In this document: positions 13,601 through 25,993 of the stretch, piece by piece
How the letters are laid out: each line of letters begins with the position of its first letter
Numbering within the stretch: the first letter of the stretch is position 1
Assembly (NCBI GenBank): GCA_030272585.1
Contig: BSYQ01000005.1
Span: forward strand, 248,001 to 312,000
Reading direction: 5' to 3'
Origin: Bryopsis sp. KO-2023
Taxonomy: Eukaryota; Chlorophyta; Ulvophyceae; Bryopsidales; Bryopsidaceae
DNA: 64,000 bases
Position numbers and translations under genes: made by a program
The notes under the pieces: generated by a model
What the model was told of the DNA's origin: nothing
The model's input: only the letters and a program-made list of their open reading frames with translations
The model's database searches: none

Positions 13601-16600
13601 GAATACATAGGGTTCTACATATCCAGTCCAGTCCAGTGGGAAAAAAAAAAAAAAAACGATATTGCACATAACACCATTGTTTCTTTCCCACTGTACTTCT
13701 TTTGTTTTGATGTAATTTTGATTTTATCCAGTTGATTCAGCAAGGTGGGCTTTTTTTTATCACCTTTTGGGGAAGTTTTTTCCCTTCGAAGGAACACCAC
13801 CACACAGACGAAATTCCAAATTCCAAATTTCAAACTCCAAATTCGAAAGAAAAAAAGATACTTTTTAGAAAATTTGGCAATGTTTTCTCAAACACCTGAA
13901 GGAGTCTGGTCAGTTTGCTGTCTCTGTACGGAATGTGATCCGATTTTCCCACCAAAGCAGAAATCACATTTCCGAGGGCCGTCAGGGAAAGATTGATTTT
14001 GATGCCTTCTTTCAATCGATCACCTGCAATGCAACACACCCCATCCACCATCAAATCAAAAAAAGATTTCCTAAAAAAATATATTCCTAACAAAGTCATG
14101 GCCCCGAGCCGATCGCTCAACCAATAGTTTCAATTCTGATAAAACCCTGTCGATAGTTTTCACAAGCAAACCAAAAATACATTTGATAGCTCATTTTCGA
14201 TGGTTGAAACTGGACATCAAATTTTCCCCACCGGTAGCCCCTGTTTTTGATTGCCTTTCGCTCCCTGCTAAATCCACCAGATTTAATTTTCCAACCCGAA
14301 TATGGCTTTCCCCATCTTTTGCTTGCGTCGGAGCATCGGCTTCTTTTCCATTTCCGGATGAGCCATTTCCGTTTTGCTGCATTTTTTCCCTGGTTTCGAT
14401 CGTAATTGTGAAAATGGAGTGTGACCTGGACGAATCTTGATTCATCAATGTCGATCCAACTGCTCTATTCTTTTTACCCACCTTGGAAAAAAAAAAGTCA
14501 ATCAATCAAAGGGGAAAAAATTCTGGGCGTAAAGTATTCCCTCTTGCGTATGAGCATATTTCTATTTTCTTAAAAGAAAAAAATATAAATGTTTAAGAAA
14601 AATAGCACAGGAGTTTTATTTTTTCTTTATATATATATATATATTTATTTTTTTATTTTTTTATTTTTTTATATTTTTTTTATTTTTTTGGGGGGGCTGT
14701 CCTCCAAATATTCGATCCATATGTGAAATAAAAATTCTTCGACAGAACTGAACTCCAATTTTTTCCTTTTTCAAAAAAGGAAGAAAAAAAAACTCACTTG
14801 GAGTACACTGGTAATTTCTGACACGCCTTTCACAACAAATTGCATCAAATCTTTGACGAAAACCCCATTGTCGACGGTTTCCTTCAATTGCAGTTTCTTG
14901 TCTGAATTTTTGGCCAGCAAATCCCGAATTTCCTCGTTATAGATTTCCAAATACGATGCCCTCACCAAAAATTCCTTTTTACCGCCTGCACACAGTGGGA
15001 AAAAAAATGTCAATCTGCACTTTCTGTTAAAGGTCACTAAGAAGATAGGGCAATCTGTTTTCTGGACACAATTTGACTGCACTGATAAAGCTTCGCAAAA
15101 TAAAATAGGGGTGATAATCAGGATCCATGCAAAACTGAATTTCTTTTTCTAGATAGCAGGTAACGATTGCTTGTTCGTTTGAATTGAAGTAATTTCGCTA
15201 CTGACTGACATAAACTATTTCCGCTTTTTGTATGTGTGCCTTTCAATCAATTTTCAACGGACAAAACACCCTGATGGCTGTGTTTTTTCTTGTTTTTTAT
15301 TTCGCTTTTTTTTTCCTTGCCATATGCACTGGACACACATCACAGGTAGGTGTAGATACAAACAGAATTGTTTAAAAAAAAATATACATCATCATCGAAT
15401 TTAATTTAAAAAATGATGAATTCAAGAATGGACAAAACAAAAGCACGAGTATGCCCAACCCTCCACCTCCTTTCAAAAAAATTTATCAGTTGTTTGCTCA
15501 AAAAAATTTATGAAAAGCCTGTTATGTCACTTTTTTTTTACTTTTTTTTTCTTGGGAGGGGGGGGGGGGCGCCAGATTGAACTCACTTTCTTTCGATATT
15601 CTGTTGAAAATATAGTCGAAGGTGTTTGGAATCGTCCCCTTTTGATCAGGTGGGTCATCTCTGCCTTCCATCGTGTGTGATTTCCCCGTTCCAGTTTGAC
15701 CATATGCAAATATCGTCCCTGAATTTTTTTAAAACAAAAAACAAACCACAGTGTCAGTGCTATCTATAATCAACTCTCAGAAGAAGTATAAGATAGGCAC
15801 ATCAAATCAGTCTGTCTTTTTCCCCTTTTTTTCTGTTTAGTTTTTTTTCAGATTACCTGTGTTTTCAGCCATTCAAAATTCAACTCCAAAATTCGATTAT
15901 CGGATTGCTGGGTTGGTCGCTGGTTGCTTTTTCATTTGCAATTTTTAACAATTCTTATTTTGAACCAACAAAAAAAGTCCTTTTTTTTTTCACTGTTCAC
16001 TCTCAACCTTATCTGGACATTCGGATTTCTGTAGTGAAGGGTGGTGTGCTGTTGTTTTGCATTCAACACATATTTGATACTGAAAAAAACTGCGTATTTT
16101 TTGGGGGGTTGGATGTAATAGCACAGTACAGCGCAATTATACGTGCATTTGTTCCATTACTTGATTGATTTTTCCAGTTTTTGATTTTAATGATTTTTTG
16201 ATATTTTGGTGGGGTTTTTTCTGTGTGTTGATTTCACCATTGTAACCGTCCATTACTGCATCCACGATCGGCTGAACAGTGATATCAAAAATTTCTTTTT
16301 GACCAGCATTCCAATCGTACACCTGATATTTCACATTCACCATTCAAAAATTCCCCACCCCTCTGGTGCTTATAGAAGAAACAAAATCTGATTCGGGAAG
16401 TTGTATACATAATAATAATAATAATAATCACTGGTACTTGCTGTATGACTCCATCTTTTCCAATTCGATGGTCAACTCAGTCATCATGGACAATTTTCAA
16501 ATTTTTTTGCACCACTTATTTTTCGACATCAAGCTTAGAAAAAACATGTATATATATATATATATTTTTTTTATTTTTTTTTATTATTTTTTATTTTTTT

Positions 16601-17961
16601 TTTGGCGGCGGGGGCAGCAAGGTCGTGGAAGGGTGGGGTCTGGTTGAAATTTTTTCCATCAACAGAAATTGTCTGTGTGTTTCCCCCACATTGCTTCAAG
16701 TTTGAATTCAATATAAAAAACAAAATTGAAAACAATCTCGATACAGTAGGGCATAACCGTGAATTCTTTTTTTCACTCTCCAAATTTTCTGATAAATACT
16801 TTACAAAAATCGTCCACACGGTTTCACCAATAGAATTTCTCCAAGCACACCTCTGCCCTTCTCGGGATATGGAGTTGAGTTTGTTCATTTTTTGTTTCAT
16901 TGCTTGCTTTTTTGTGTCAGGAAAATTGGCAAAAGCATGGTCACACAAAAGAATACACTTCCTGCATTTTCCCTGTTGTGATATTCTTAAATTTCTGAAT
17001 TGTGCGTTCGCGTGTGTGTGAGTGTGTGTGTTTTCTCAACACCTGGTCAAAAGTGAAGCTTCTGGCCACTTCATCAGGGTCCCCCTTGAAATTCTTGACC
17101 TGTAATTGAAAGATCACAGTTTCAAAAATCAAAAAAAAAAAAACCCTAAATGAGAAAAAATGGTGCTGAAAGGAGAGATCAGTTTTTTTAAGGGTTTTAT
17201 AATTATAATTATAACAATTATTATTATTATTCACGATTGTTGCTTCATGATCAAAGGTCTAGGAGAAACAATAAAAGCATGCCAATGTGATAGAATATCA
17301 ACAAAGAAAAAAACTCGATAATTTATGGGAAAACAACTCAGCATGGATGTGTTGAGATCAATTTCTATTTCTGTTTAAAACACAGATGGTAAAATTCACA
17401 TTCATGAAGGAGCGAAAAAAAAGATAAAAAGTTAATCGAAAAAAAATTAACAATAAAAATTAAACGGAAAGGGAAAAGAAAAGCAGACCTGAACTTGTCC
17501 GCTAGAGGAATCCATTTCGACGATCCTTTGCCTTCCATCTTGAATTTCTTGTGAATTCAATGGCCGACAGCGCACCACCACCTGAAGCAAAACATTGTGA
17601 AATCTTAGTTTGACAAAAAAAAATGACAAAAAAAGAATGACCAAACAAAGAATGACAAAAAAACAGAATGGCCAAAAAAAAATGACCAAAATAAGAAAAC
17701 AAAGATTCTTGCAGCAATTTCCTGAGGGTATGATTATCATGGTTGCCAATTCTATTCTGTATGGAAAAAAAAAAGAGTGAAACCCACAAGTGGAAAAGGA
17801 AAAACAGGGGAATGGAAACCATCACATTCTGAGTGAGAAGGAATTTTCCCTGCTATACATGTGTATATATATATGTGTTATATTCATTCGTGGTATTTTT
17901 TTTTGGGCCAGACGTCAGAGAGACGACGCACCTTCACAGCTTCTTGGTTTTTGTTAGTCAT
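7642..17961 (-). CDS. Kinesin-2 motor subunit, KIF3B/FLA8 type (19 exons)
   Basis: Plus-end microtubule motor, known from the family to drive anterograde intraflagellar transport as a heterotrimer. Minus-strand exons: 17932-17961, 17489-17581, 17043-17099, 16238-16322, 15587-15718, 14798-14985, 14232-14481, 13896-14023, 13262-13432, 12938-13006, 12331-12389, 12079-12172, 11408-11569, 11036-11104, 10522-10626, 10035-10143, 8831-8989, 8184-8378, 7642-7859; all phases close (790 residues). Visible are [11 protein letters not shown]-loop [11 protein letters not shown], switch [12 protein letters not shown], switch [10 protein letters not shown] and the kinesin-2 neck [13 protein letters not shown] followed by [14 protein letters not shown], closest to KIF3B. 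Coiled coil follows, then the tail [14 protein letters not shown] and a basic Ser/Arg-rich end. A Gly/Asn-rich insert ([11 protein letters not shown]) precedes HIRVGKLNL. The last exon may splice onward at CAG|GTATAT, so the exact C-terminus is uncertain. The gene implies a cilium or flagellum. Confidence 0.95.
9022..9569. mobile_element. Non-autonomous pogo/Tigger-like DNA transposon, 548 bp
   Basis: Terminal inverted repeats start cagtagacgccgctttaat at the left end and end with the reverse complement at the right, with one mismatch over about 25 bp. Both ends are flanked by TA (9020-9021 and 9570-9571), the target duplication of the Tc1/mariner-pogo group. Motifs of the type attaaccccgcc/attagcccg recur inside both ends. 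No transposase is recognisable in the short internal frames. The element sits in the kinesin intron between exons 10035-10143 and 8831-8989, so it does not disturb the protein. Confidence 0.88.
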
Positions 17962-18950
17962 TTTTTTTCCCTTGCATATATCGCATCAACCGGAGGAAGG
18001 AACGCCACGAACGCGCTGGGCTGTATCAGCGAACCCGAGTATCCCCCAAAGCGAACGTCAAATCATTCGGACTCCTCAGAACGACGCGCGCTGTCTGGGA
18101 TTCGTTGAGGGTGGGGTGATTTTCAGACCGGAGTGGGGTTGTCGTATCTGTGTGTCATGCAGCCATGACTAAGCACCGATTGACAGACCGTTATTGTGGC
18201 AATGCGTGACGTCCAGATAATCTGGTTTTAATGGTTTGAAGGGAAACTGAGTGGAGCAAACTGACCCAAAAACACCACCAAGATTTAATGGCGACTGATT
18301 GAAAGCCCATCGGTCCATTTCTAAGAGTCCGATCGCCAATCTTTTATAAATGTTTTGTCATTCAATCACCACTCGACAAAGTCCCAGAGGAAAGGTCTCC
18401 AAAGCAAACGAGAAATCTGCGCTGACCAGATACCAACATTTAGATCTGCCATGTCCTAACACATGCCAATATTGGAATGTGTTGAACTGTTGTTTTTGAA
18501 CTGGTTCGAGCAGGTACTCATGGGTGAATTTGTGAAAGAAAACAGACGGCTAATAGTGATTATTAAATGAGGACGAGGGGGTTATATTCGTGATGACCTC
18601 CTCTTGCCGTTTTGTCAGTATTAATTGTTTGTTTGGGTTTCTTTTGTCGTTTTTTTGGCGATGACTTTTCACTATTGATCGACTGGCCAACCTATAGAAC
18701 CTATAGAACAGTTGTCGATCGAACTCCCAAAGTTGCAAACACTTGATTAATATTTTCCACGACATCCCCCCTGTAGAACCTACTCACTGATATTTCCACA
18801 AAATCGTTCCTGGACAACCTACTTACTCCATGCATATTTCACACACACGCACACCAAAAAAAAGAAAAAGATATATTATTCTACGACAATTGGCCCTTCC
18901 AAGTGACCACTCAGTTTCAGTTGACCATCCTCAGTTTCAATTTTTTTTTT
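17962..18950. other. Intergenic: kinesin upstream region and 3' flank of the Cys-rich gene
   Basis: No supported gene. Both neighbours are on the minus strand, so this interval holds the kinesin promoter and the 3' end of the upstream gene. I see no clear TATA box or repeat. Confidence 0.5.
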
Positions 18951-21637
18951 CTAGATCTTCATTGCGATGCAATCCGAACACGGTTCAGGATTGACCAGTT
19001 TCGACTTCAGCCAACAATGACCAAAGTCCCCACGGAACAGCCACCCTTTGCAACCTGCGGATCACAAAGCACAGAAATTTGCGCCGTACTGGCAAAACTG
19101 GAAACCTGACTTTCTTGCAACTAGTAGCTTTGTGCGTTCGGTATTATCGCGGTCACTTTCTCGGAGAAAGGGAACCCACAAGAAAGGTCATGAATACAAG
19201 AGGAAAACGCACAGAAAGACAGGGACCGAAAGTATGGCGGCGCCCACCTTTAGTTCCTTGGCACTTGGCGCAGCAATCTGGGTGATTGTTGATGTTGAAT
19301 GGCGTGTTGATGATATCGTTTCCTGGATAATCCACCCCTCTGGTTTGTTCGCAGATTACTCCTGTGAAAAAAAAAGGCAACAGACCGTGACGAATACAAA
19401 AATGGATACGATGTTGGGATTCCAACAATATTTTGTTCGAGCAAAGCTAAAACTAGAAGATATTCACCTCTGGCGTTGCTGCATCTGAGCTCCCCTGGAC
19501 CTCGTTGGTTTTTGGCGAGGAACCAAAAGCATCGCTCGCAATCAGGGATATCTTGCGTGGAGCAGCCTGAACAAAAGAACGATATGACAAATAGAAAGAA
19601 AAGAATAACTCCACCAAGCCAAAAAAAAGCTACTGAAAAAGGCAACGTCAACTTTCTGAAAGATAGCTTCGTCTGTAGAAAAGACCTCCGTATTTTGATA
19701 CTGCGAGACCCATCCCAGCCACAATTCCTGATTTCATGTTGAAATTTGAAAGTTTTTTAAAAGAGGCACTTACTCAAGCACTGTCCAGCTCCGTTGCGAA
19801 ACGTGTAGTATCCAGTTTTGCACCCATTGTTATCACACAGCTCCTTGTTTCTGCACCGGGTGCAATTGGGGTCGCACCCTGCAGGAGTGTTGCAAAAAAT
19901 AAATAAATCATAAGTTAACGAAAAGAAAGACATTTTCTCTTTGAAAAAAAATGGGAAAAAACAATAACGTTGATATCTTTTTAAGCTGAACGAAGGTCCC
20001 GGTTGGAAAAGCAGTAGAGAAATAATCGTTTCCAGGAAAAAAACACAGTATTCCAAATCTAAACTTGACAGTCTCTGATTATTCCGATTCGAGAAAAGAG
20101 ATATGCTTGATCTGATCGTTGCTCCTAGCTGTACCTTCAATCTTGGTGCACTGTGGACCTTCAAACCCAGGTAAGCAGCTGTCACACTTGTCCCCGCTGG
20201 TGCACTTGAAGCAATTCTTAATTTTACTTGAACACCCTTCGGAAATATACAAAGCAATGAATTCGCTCGAATTTAATGAGTCTAGAATAGTACTCATTCT
20301 TGTCACCACATTGAATCATTTTGAGCACTACTCCCCGGCAATATATTCTCGGTAGGAACTCAACTCAAATCAGCCAATTCAAATATATATATATATATAT
20401 GCAAATTGGCAAAATGCATGTGAGTTTGGAATAGAAGGATACTTTTTTGCATTAGCCAGCTGACCATGTCAAAAGCGGCAGGGTCTTTTCCCACTTACTG
20501 GTGCATAAATTGTTTTCAAGGAAAACCCCTAGGCTTGAGAAGCATTCTTGGCAACCGGATGTACTGCAGACTTTGCAGGACTCACCACAATCTGCTCCCC
20601 ACAAAACACAACCAGAACTGTCATATCTAGGCAAACAAACTTTACTCCCTTTTGCATGTGATGACAGGGGAGATCAAGCTTGCTGAGCACAACCCTTAGT
20701 GACAAGGAGCCTCTCTCTGATTCATCGAAGACGGACTCCATTGTCGGAAATTGTTGTTGATTTAGTAAAAGCAGCTCTGTCATTCCCAAGCGGATGTGCG
20801 GATTTATCAAAGTTCATGATATGATATGAGTCCCCCCACGCCTTGACAAAAGAGTCCTCTGTCTAAAGGTGTAATATTCAGGGGGGGCGCATCCAAGCGA
20901 TTCACGAGCTGAATAAACATTGAGCCCAGACAGTCGCGCTTGTCCCTGTTTGTCGACAAATCGTATCACGGGCTTGGGTCGGACAACGAACCAGCATTCT
21001 GTCGGAGCTCTCTTCCTGGCGACGTGAGAAAATCTGTAACACAGCCAGCCACACACGTCCTTTAAGCCCAAGGCATCGCACATATGACTTTTGAAATTGC
21101 ACAGCGTGCACATGTAATTGCTCTGCTGTGCGATGTTTTGGATCACGTCGCGCGATGCTTTTCCAAACTATCCACAGCCATGTTTTGCAACAGACATTGC
21201 GAACATCGCACAGTATAGATTTTCCCATAGTGAAGAACTATCTGGACCAGGATCTTGCACTTGAAATGTATGGACGCATACTCGCAAGAACATTTGATCC
21301 AGTGTAAACCACGTGGTTTGCATCTCTTGCGGATTAGTTATGCATCCCAGGTTCCCCATAGATTCCAAACGTCACTAAACAAAAGGCGAGTGCGGTGAAA
21401 CGGAGCTGATTGCTTTCGTCGCACAGGCCGCGATCTCAACGTTGAAATTCTTATCTCGAAAAAAAATGTCTGAACACAGGAAATAGATATGTGTGTGACA
21501 AGAGGTCAGGTTTCGTCAGTGGTTCTGGCGATATGGGGACACTTGGGGGAGTCCATCGTGCCGAGCTCACCTTTTGTGGTCGCCGCGCAAAGGGCAGCGA
21601 AAGCAGCCAGCAGAACACAGCCCAGTAAACGTGCCAT
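18951..21637 (-). CDS. Secreted Cys-rich modular protein with C-terminal PAN/Apple domain
   Basis: Seven minus-strand exons: 21571-21637, 20499-20591, 20135-20236, 19774-19878, 19468-19566, 19248-19361, 18951-19054. All six introns are phase 1 and the frame closes at 227 residues. Exon 1 encodes a signal peptide (MARLLGCVLLAAFAALCA). Exons 2-4 each carry one small Cys-rich repeat, for example CGESCKVCSTSGCQECF, CFKCTSGDKCDSCLPGFEG and CTRCRNKELCDNNGC, like furin/EGF-type extracellular repeats. Exon 5 holds another Cys module. Exons 6-7 make a PAN/Apple fold: ICEQTRGVDYPGNDI, then HPDCCAKCQGTKGCKGWLF and GHCWLKSK. It is likely an extracellular adhesion or recognition protein; its ligand is unknown. 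The long first intron could hide another exon, and the 3' splice site chosen for exon 2 is the least certain. Confidence 0.85.
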
Positions 21638-22684
21638 CGTGATGGTTTTATGTTCCCTCTGCTTTTTGGTAAAAGTTCACAAAAGGATTAAGTACTGAAA
21701 CAACTCTCCATCGCCATATTTATGAGAATCGACACACTGAGAAGTGTGTGCGGATGCGACGCCAGGATGCTCGCAGGTCGACGATTTGAATGAGGTGGCC
21801 CTAGTTCGCACGGGCGTTTCAACATATTGTAGCCTGTTCAAAGTGAACCTCTCCCCAGGGAAACATAACACAGTGTGTTTAACACTGTGAAAGGAAGTTC
21901 TCACACGGTGGGGTTTGTTTGGCAGTGAAGGGAGCGCCTTACGGCATGCAACAAAAATGGCATAAAACACTCCGAATCGAATAAAATAAAATAACAAGCA
22001 CATACACTGATCACACAAAAAATTCACTTAATAATTCACAATACTAATATTAAGTTCGAGAGCTGACCTGGCGATTGAAGCGTGCAGTTTCCTGGTAGCT
22101 ACCTATAAATCAGGTCGAAAGAATAATTGAGGTGCTATCGCTGTTTCAAACAAAGGTTGGTGTGTTTTTTTGGTTTTTTTGGAGAGGATTCTCCCGGCGA
22201 ATCAGTTGTGGGTTTAAGATTGTTTCAAGAGTTGGTTTCCATGGCTGCTGGAAACTTGGCTTTCAGTTCAACATGTATGTTGAACTTTTTTGTTGCAGGA
22301 TCAGTTGCCTGTTGGAAACAAGTTCGAACTCATAGTGAAAACACAAGACATGATCAGTGTATGATTGGCATGTTTGAAATTGTACACAGACCTGTCAACA
22401 AGATACCACATTTCCGTTCATTCTAGCATCAGCTCTTTGAACAACATGCAGCCCACAGCTCACCCTCTCTTGAATTTTTTGGTTTTAACAAGTACAACCC
22501 CCCTGGCCACTCCACTTATCTATCAGCAAAAAATCACCTTGAGGTTGCAACAACAAATATCCATTCACACAGAGCTTTTCATCTCAAGCCCAACAATAAA
22601 CCTTGATCTTGAGTCAATGATAGCCACAAGCCAGCCACTCCCCTCGCAGACTCAACCTCCACAAGAAACCTGGAGCGCGTCAGA
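21638..22684. other. Upstream region of the Cys-rich gene; no gene seen
   Basis: Contains the presumed promoter of the Cys-rich gene. A short inverted repeat (cacagtgt / acactgtg) lies at 21869-21889. Other open frames look like chance frames with no recognisable domain. Confidence 0.45.
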
Positions 22685-23436
22685 ACTCACTCCCTTCGCA
22701 AAGCTCACAGCCATGAGAAGAGTGTCCCATCGCAAACCCAACACTCCTTAAAGCGGGCGGAGTGTATTGTGACACCCCCCCCTCGATCTCACGAATTCCT
22801 CCGTTAACACACCAGAAAAATACGTTATTTTGGGGGGTTTATTCTCCGAGCATGAAACATGAAACTCAACAAACCAACACAATACTCTTACTCTCCATAC
22901 AGAAATCTCATTAGAAAACGGAAATTCCATTGTGAATACGATGTCCTAAACTTGTTGAGAACGGCCTGAAAGACTTCACAATTGGTGCTGCAACAGAGAA
23001 GGCCATGTGTTGTGAATGGTTGCTTTTTTTTTGTTAGATTCAGGGGTGGAGGAGTGGACTCATCTCGATCTCGTTCATCAGTGATGAACGAAACTTTCGT
23101 GATGAATCATCACTAAAACAGCTTAGAGGATTCCGTGTTTCAAGGGGACTGGGAAGACAACGTTCACGAGAAAGTCTTGAGAAAGGAGTTTTATTTCTCA
23201 ATTGAGAATGAACTTCGACGCAAGGGATATTTTCGATGGGGATTTACGCTTTTGGTGTGATATTTTGAGTTTTTTTTTTGAACAACTGCTCTTAAGAGCT
23301 TGGTTTTCTCATCATCTTCCAATACAACATATAAGTTACAGAAGGTACACTTGAGGAGCAGCTTGACTGCCTATTTGAAAAACTGAGACCCGGGACGAAA
23401 GTGCCAAAAAGCACTGCCCCCAAGGTTGTGATTTTC
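22685..23436. repeat. Duplicated segment, copy 1 (partner at 26794-27425)
   Basis: From cgcaaagctcacagccatga through caaggttgtgattttc this segment matches 26794-27425 in the same orientation, with substitutions and indels. Shared blocks include gcgggcggagtgtattgt and ccaaaaagcactgccccc-type sequence. The LTR element inserted later between the two copies. Confidence 0.75.
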
Positions 23437-23580
23437 GGTTACCTCTTCGGCGGCCCAGAAATTGTAATGAACACCCTGTCACAGCAGAACATCGACACCA
23501 ACAAGGTGATGCTGGGCACTTTGAAATCTTGCAAGGATACCCAGATGTCGGTGTTTCCAGCCCGGGCAAAATGCCAGTAA
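23342..23580 (+). CDS. Possible terminal exon of an unrecognised gene
   Basis: After an AG at 23340-23341 a frame stays open to TAA at 23578-23580. It encodes about 79 residues with segments such as EEQLDCLFEKLRPGTK, KVVIFGYLFGGPEIVMNTLS and KVMLGTLKSC. I recognise no family. The second copy of this segment (to 27425) keeps only the first part, so this could equally be a gene remnant. No upstream exon was found. Confidence 0.3.
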
Positions 23581-23780
23581 ATCTTTAATGTGAGAGATAT
23601 GAAAAATCCTAAAGAAATTTCTTTTGATTAATTCATTGTTTCTCCTAGCCAGTCTCAGCCGTGGGATATTTTCTGTCTGTCTGTGGATCGGGGTAATTTT
23701 TTTGGTTTGATGTCAATTAAATACACATGTTGACACCTGCTGTCAAGCAAAATAAAAAGAAAACCCTCCAAAAATTGAGA

Positions 23781-23998
23781 TTACCAAACCCTTTTCAGTT
23801 TCGACTCAAACTCAGTTCTGTTCCCCAACAACATGGCAGGTCGAGCCACTCGAAGTTGTCTGGGCTGGAGCTTTTTTTTGTTTGTGGTTGCCAGAATTCC
23901 ATCCTTTTGTTCATGAGTGTTTTCCTTTAGTTCATCCTCCAGTTGGGCCATGATGGTGATGGAGCTGGGGTTCACTGCCAGAACTTGCCCATTTGTAT
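23781..23998 (-). pseudogene. Downstream half of an open frame split by LTR element insertion
   Basis: On the minus strand this encodes NTNGQVLAVNPSSITIMAQ, a Glu/Lys-rich stretch and a basic end before a stop at 23781. With the LTR element and one target-site copy removed, the frame continues upstream into 26385-26510 without a stop (there YERANEEGYAVADNEGEP). I do not recognise the family. The element therefore interrupts an older open frame. Confidence 0.5.
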
Positions 23999-24389
23999 TG
24001 TTAAACTCGAGACATCCACACACACACACTCACTCACATGACACAACACCACTCATTCATCTCACACTTCAAGACAAGGCCTCGAGTACCTAGTCCAAGA
24101 CATCGGGGTTGTAAGTGTAACGTCGGTGGTTGTTGAGTATAAAAGAGGGGAGTTTTCAATGTTTAAGGATCTCATCTCATCCTTTTGGGATCCCTCCCAC
24201 GCCTCCAGGGCGTTGGCGAGGTAAGCATGAATCTCGTTCTCACACATTCTTTCGAGGTCACTCGCTCACAATAGCGCCTCTCACACGTTCGAAAGCGCAA
24301 CACCTCCGACAAAGAGGTTACACCGACGACGAGATCTTTGGTGTACCAAGTCCCATCAAACGGCCTAATTGGAAGCAGCGAGTTCTTTA
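23999..24389 (+). repeat. 5' LTR, 391 bp
   Basis: Identical by eye to 25994-26384. It contains tataaaag at 24138-24145, a candidate U3 promoter. A good 5' splice site (gaggtaagc) occurs about 70 bp downstream of that TATA box, and an open frame runs out of the LTR into the interior. Confidence 0.9.
24138..24145 (+). promoter_or_regulatory. TATA box of the LTR promoter
   Basis: The octamer tataaaag lies in the middle of the LTR, followed by a purine stretch. The same motif recurs at 26133-26140 in the 3' LTR. Its position fits a retroelement U3 promoter. Confidence 0.6.
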
Positions 24390-25102
24390 TGGTTTCGGAG
24401 CCGGAATGATCCTCGGAACGACGATTTTGATTTTGATGGTGGCGGCGCGCACAAGCGCTGGACCACCGTTCGCACCCAAAAATTCGACGCTGGCGCAAAG
24501 GGTTGTGGAGTTGGAGCAGGCCTTACATCGGTCAGACGAACACACTAAGGCGCTGGAAGCGGCGAAACGCGGAATCGACGTCCTTACAGGAGAAACTACA
24601 GGAAGTAATTACAGAGCTGGCGACTGTCAGAACCAATCTGGCGGAGGCAGCCAAGCTGCAACGACAACAAACGAGGGGCTGGGGTTGGTTCGCATGGCTA
24701 ACGCCAACTGCCTCGACTACATCAATCGGAAATTCTGAGGCCTGCGATTCTATTCGGGGATGCATGCAGGGTTTATCGCAGTCGCTGCAACGACTGACTG
24801 CGTTACTCATCGAACGCATTTCGAGCTTTTTTTGGAATCCGCTACCGGATTGGTTTTCGCTTTTGGACATGCTGCCGGAACCTTGGCGAAATCAATTTCG
24901 CTGGATGTCGCATGTGATTGGAGCATCCATGGGACTTCTACTGGTCATCGACAACCACTGTCATCACCAGGCCAATTGGTGCGACTACAGGAGCGCACAA
25001 ACGAAAGAAGCAAGTTGGGACTTATGGGGGTCTCACAAGAAAATCGTCTTCAACACAAGAGGGAGACCGTTATCAAGGACGTCGGGACGTCAAACACAAT
25101 AG
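24226..25102 (+). CDS. LTR-element internal coding region: membrane + coiled-coil protein, frame-split
   Basis: One frame runs from within the 5' LTR to 24738 and encodes a basic segment, a membrane segment (GAGMILGTTILILMVAA) and the start of a coiled coil. A second frame, overlapping from about 24503 to 25102, carries on the heptads (LQEKLQEVITELATVRTNL), a Trp-rich patch, further amphipathic helices and a second hydrophobic stretch near SHVIGASMGLLLVI. The heptad pattern passes between the frames near 24565-24600, so this is either a frame change or a one-base indel. It does not look like Gag or Pol. An envelope-like or accessory role is a guess. Confidence 0.4.
24390..24404 (+). other. 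Primer-binding site next to the 5' LTR
   Basis: The sequence tggtttcggagccgg starts at the first base after the LTR. TGG pairs with the CCA end of a tRNA, and the rest resembles the TGGTATCAGAGC type used by many LTR elements. The tRNA species is not determined. Confidence 0.6.
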
Positions 25103-25993
25103 ACGCCGACTGAAAACAAGGTTGTCAACGCGAGGACAACTCGTCGTGGGCTTGGAGCGACGTAAAACAAGTCGAGAGACAATCAGAATGCGTTAAGGTG
25201 AAGGTGGAAAAACGTCAACGAAAAAATCAACTGGGTTTCTTGATGGCGACAGAGTGGAAAGGGTGTCACGACCTGAGCTAAGCACCAAGAACAAGGCGTC
25301 ATCATTCAAGCTCTTTCTGGAACAAACACAGTCGAACACGACCTTGGAGGGTTTGCAGACGCCAGAATGACCACTCCCAGGAAGGATGTGCAACGCTAGT
25401 CAAACGCCAGTCAAACGCTGGTCAAACGCTTGATCAAAAGCAGCACCTACAGACGAGGTCGACACGCTGTGATGCTCGCCAAAGAGCGCACGACGAAGCA
25501 ATCGTCGCTCACAGGAGGTGTCGACAACTGGTAGCAATCTGAAAGCACAGGATAGAGAAAAGGAGGATGATGGCAACCTGGAGTGGGGGAACTCGTTGTT
25601 TTCGAATTACTGTGGTTCGAATTGCAGCGATAATGGAAACTATGATGCCAATGGACTGCGAATAAAATCGATGTTGATGGCAATGGTTTGCAGTCGTCAC
25701 TCGTTGTTCTGGCTGAGGAAATTTGCAGACTGAAAGAAGAAAGGTCGCACTGCACAATGTGGAGTCGAGCTGACCAAGTGGTTCAACGACGCTGATTGGA
25801 ATCGCGCTGGTCAAGTGGTTCAAAGCCGCTGCTGTGCTGTGCGTAGTCAGAAAGTTACAGTGACGACCCAACGCAGGTCGACAAGTACCACGCACAGGGT
25901 GTCACCACGTAAGCTAAGTACACGCACAGGGCGACACCACTCAGGCTCTTTCTAGTCATTTCGGAGATTCTACAGGGAAAGCTGGTGGGCCCA

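Noticed and set aside
21306..21319. Palindrome aaaccacgtggttt as a regulatory site
   Set aside because: Short (14 bp) and inside an intron of the Cys-rich gene; expected by chance at this scale.
22365..22751. 128-residue + strand frame rich in Ser/Thr/Leu
   Set aside because: Low complexity, no homology seen, and not preserved in the second copy of the duplicated segment.
23336..23569. Minus-strand frame opposite the possible terminal exon
   Set aside because: The + frame has a splice acceptor and more protein-like composition; neither is firm, and the minus frame has no support.
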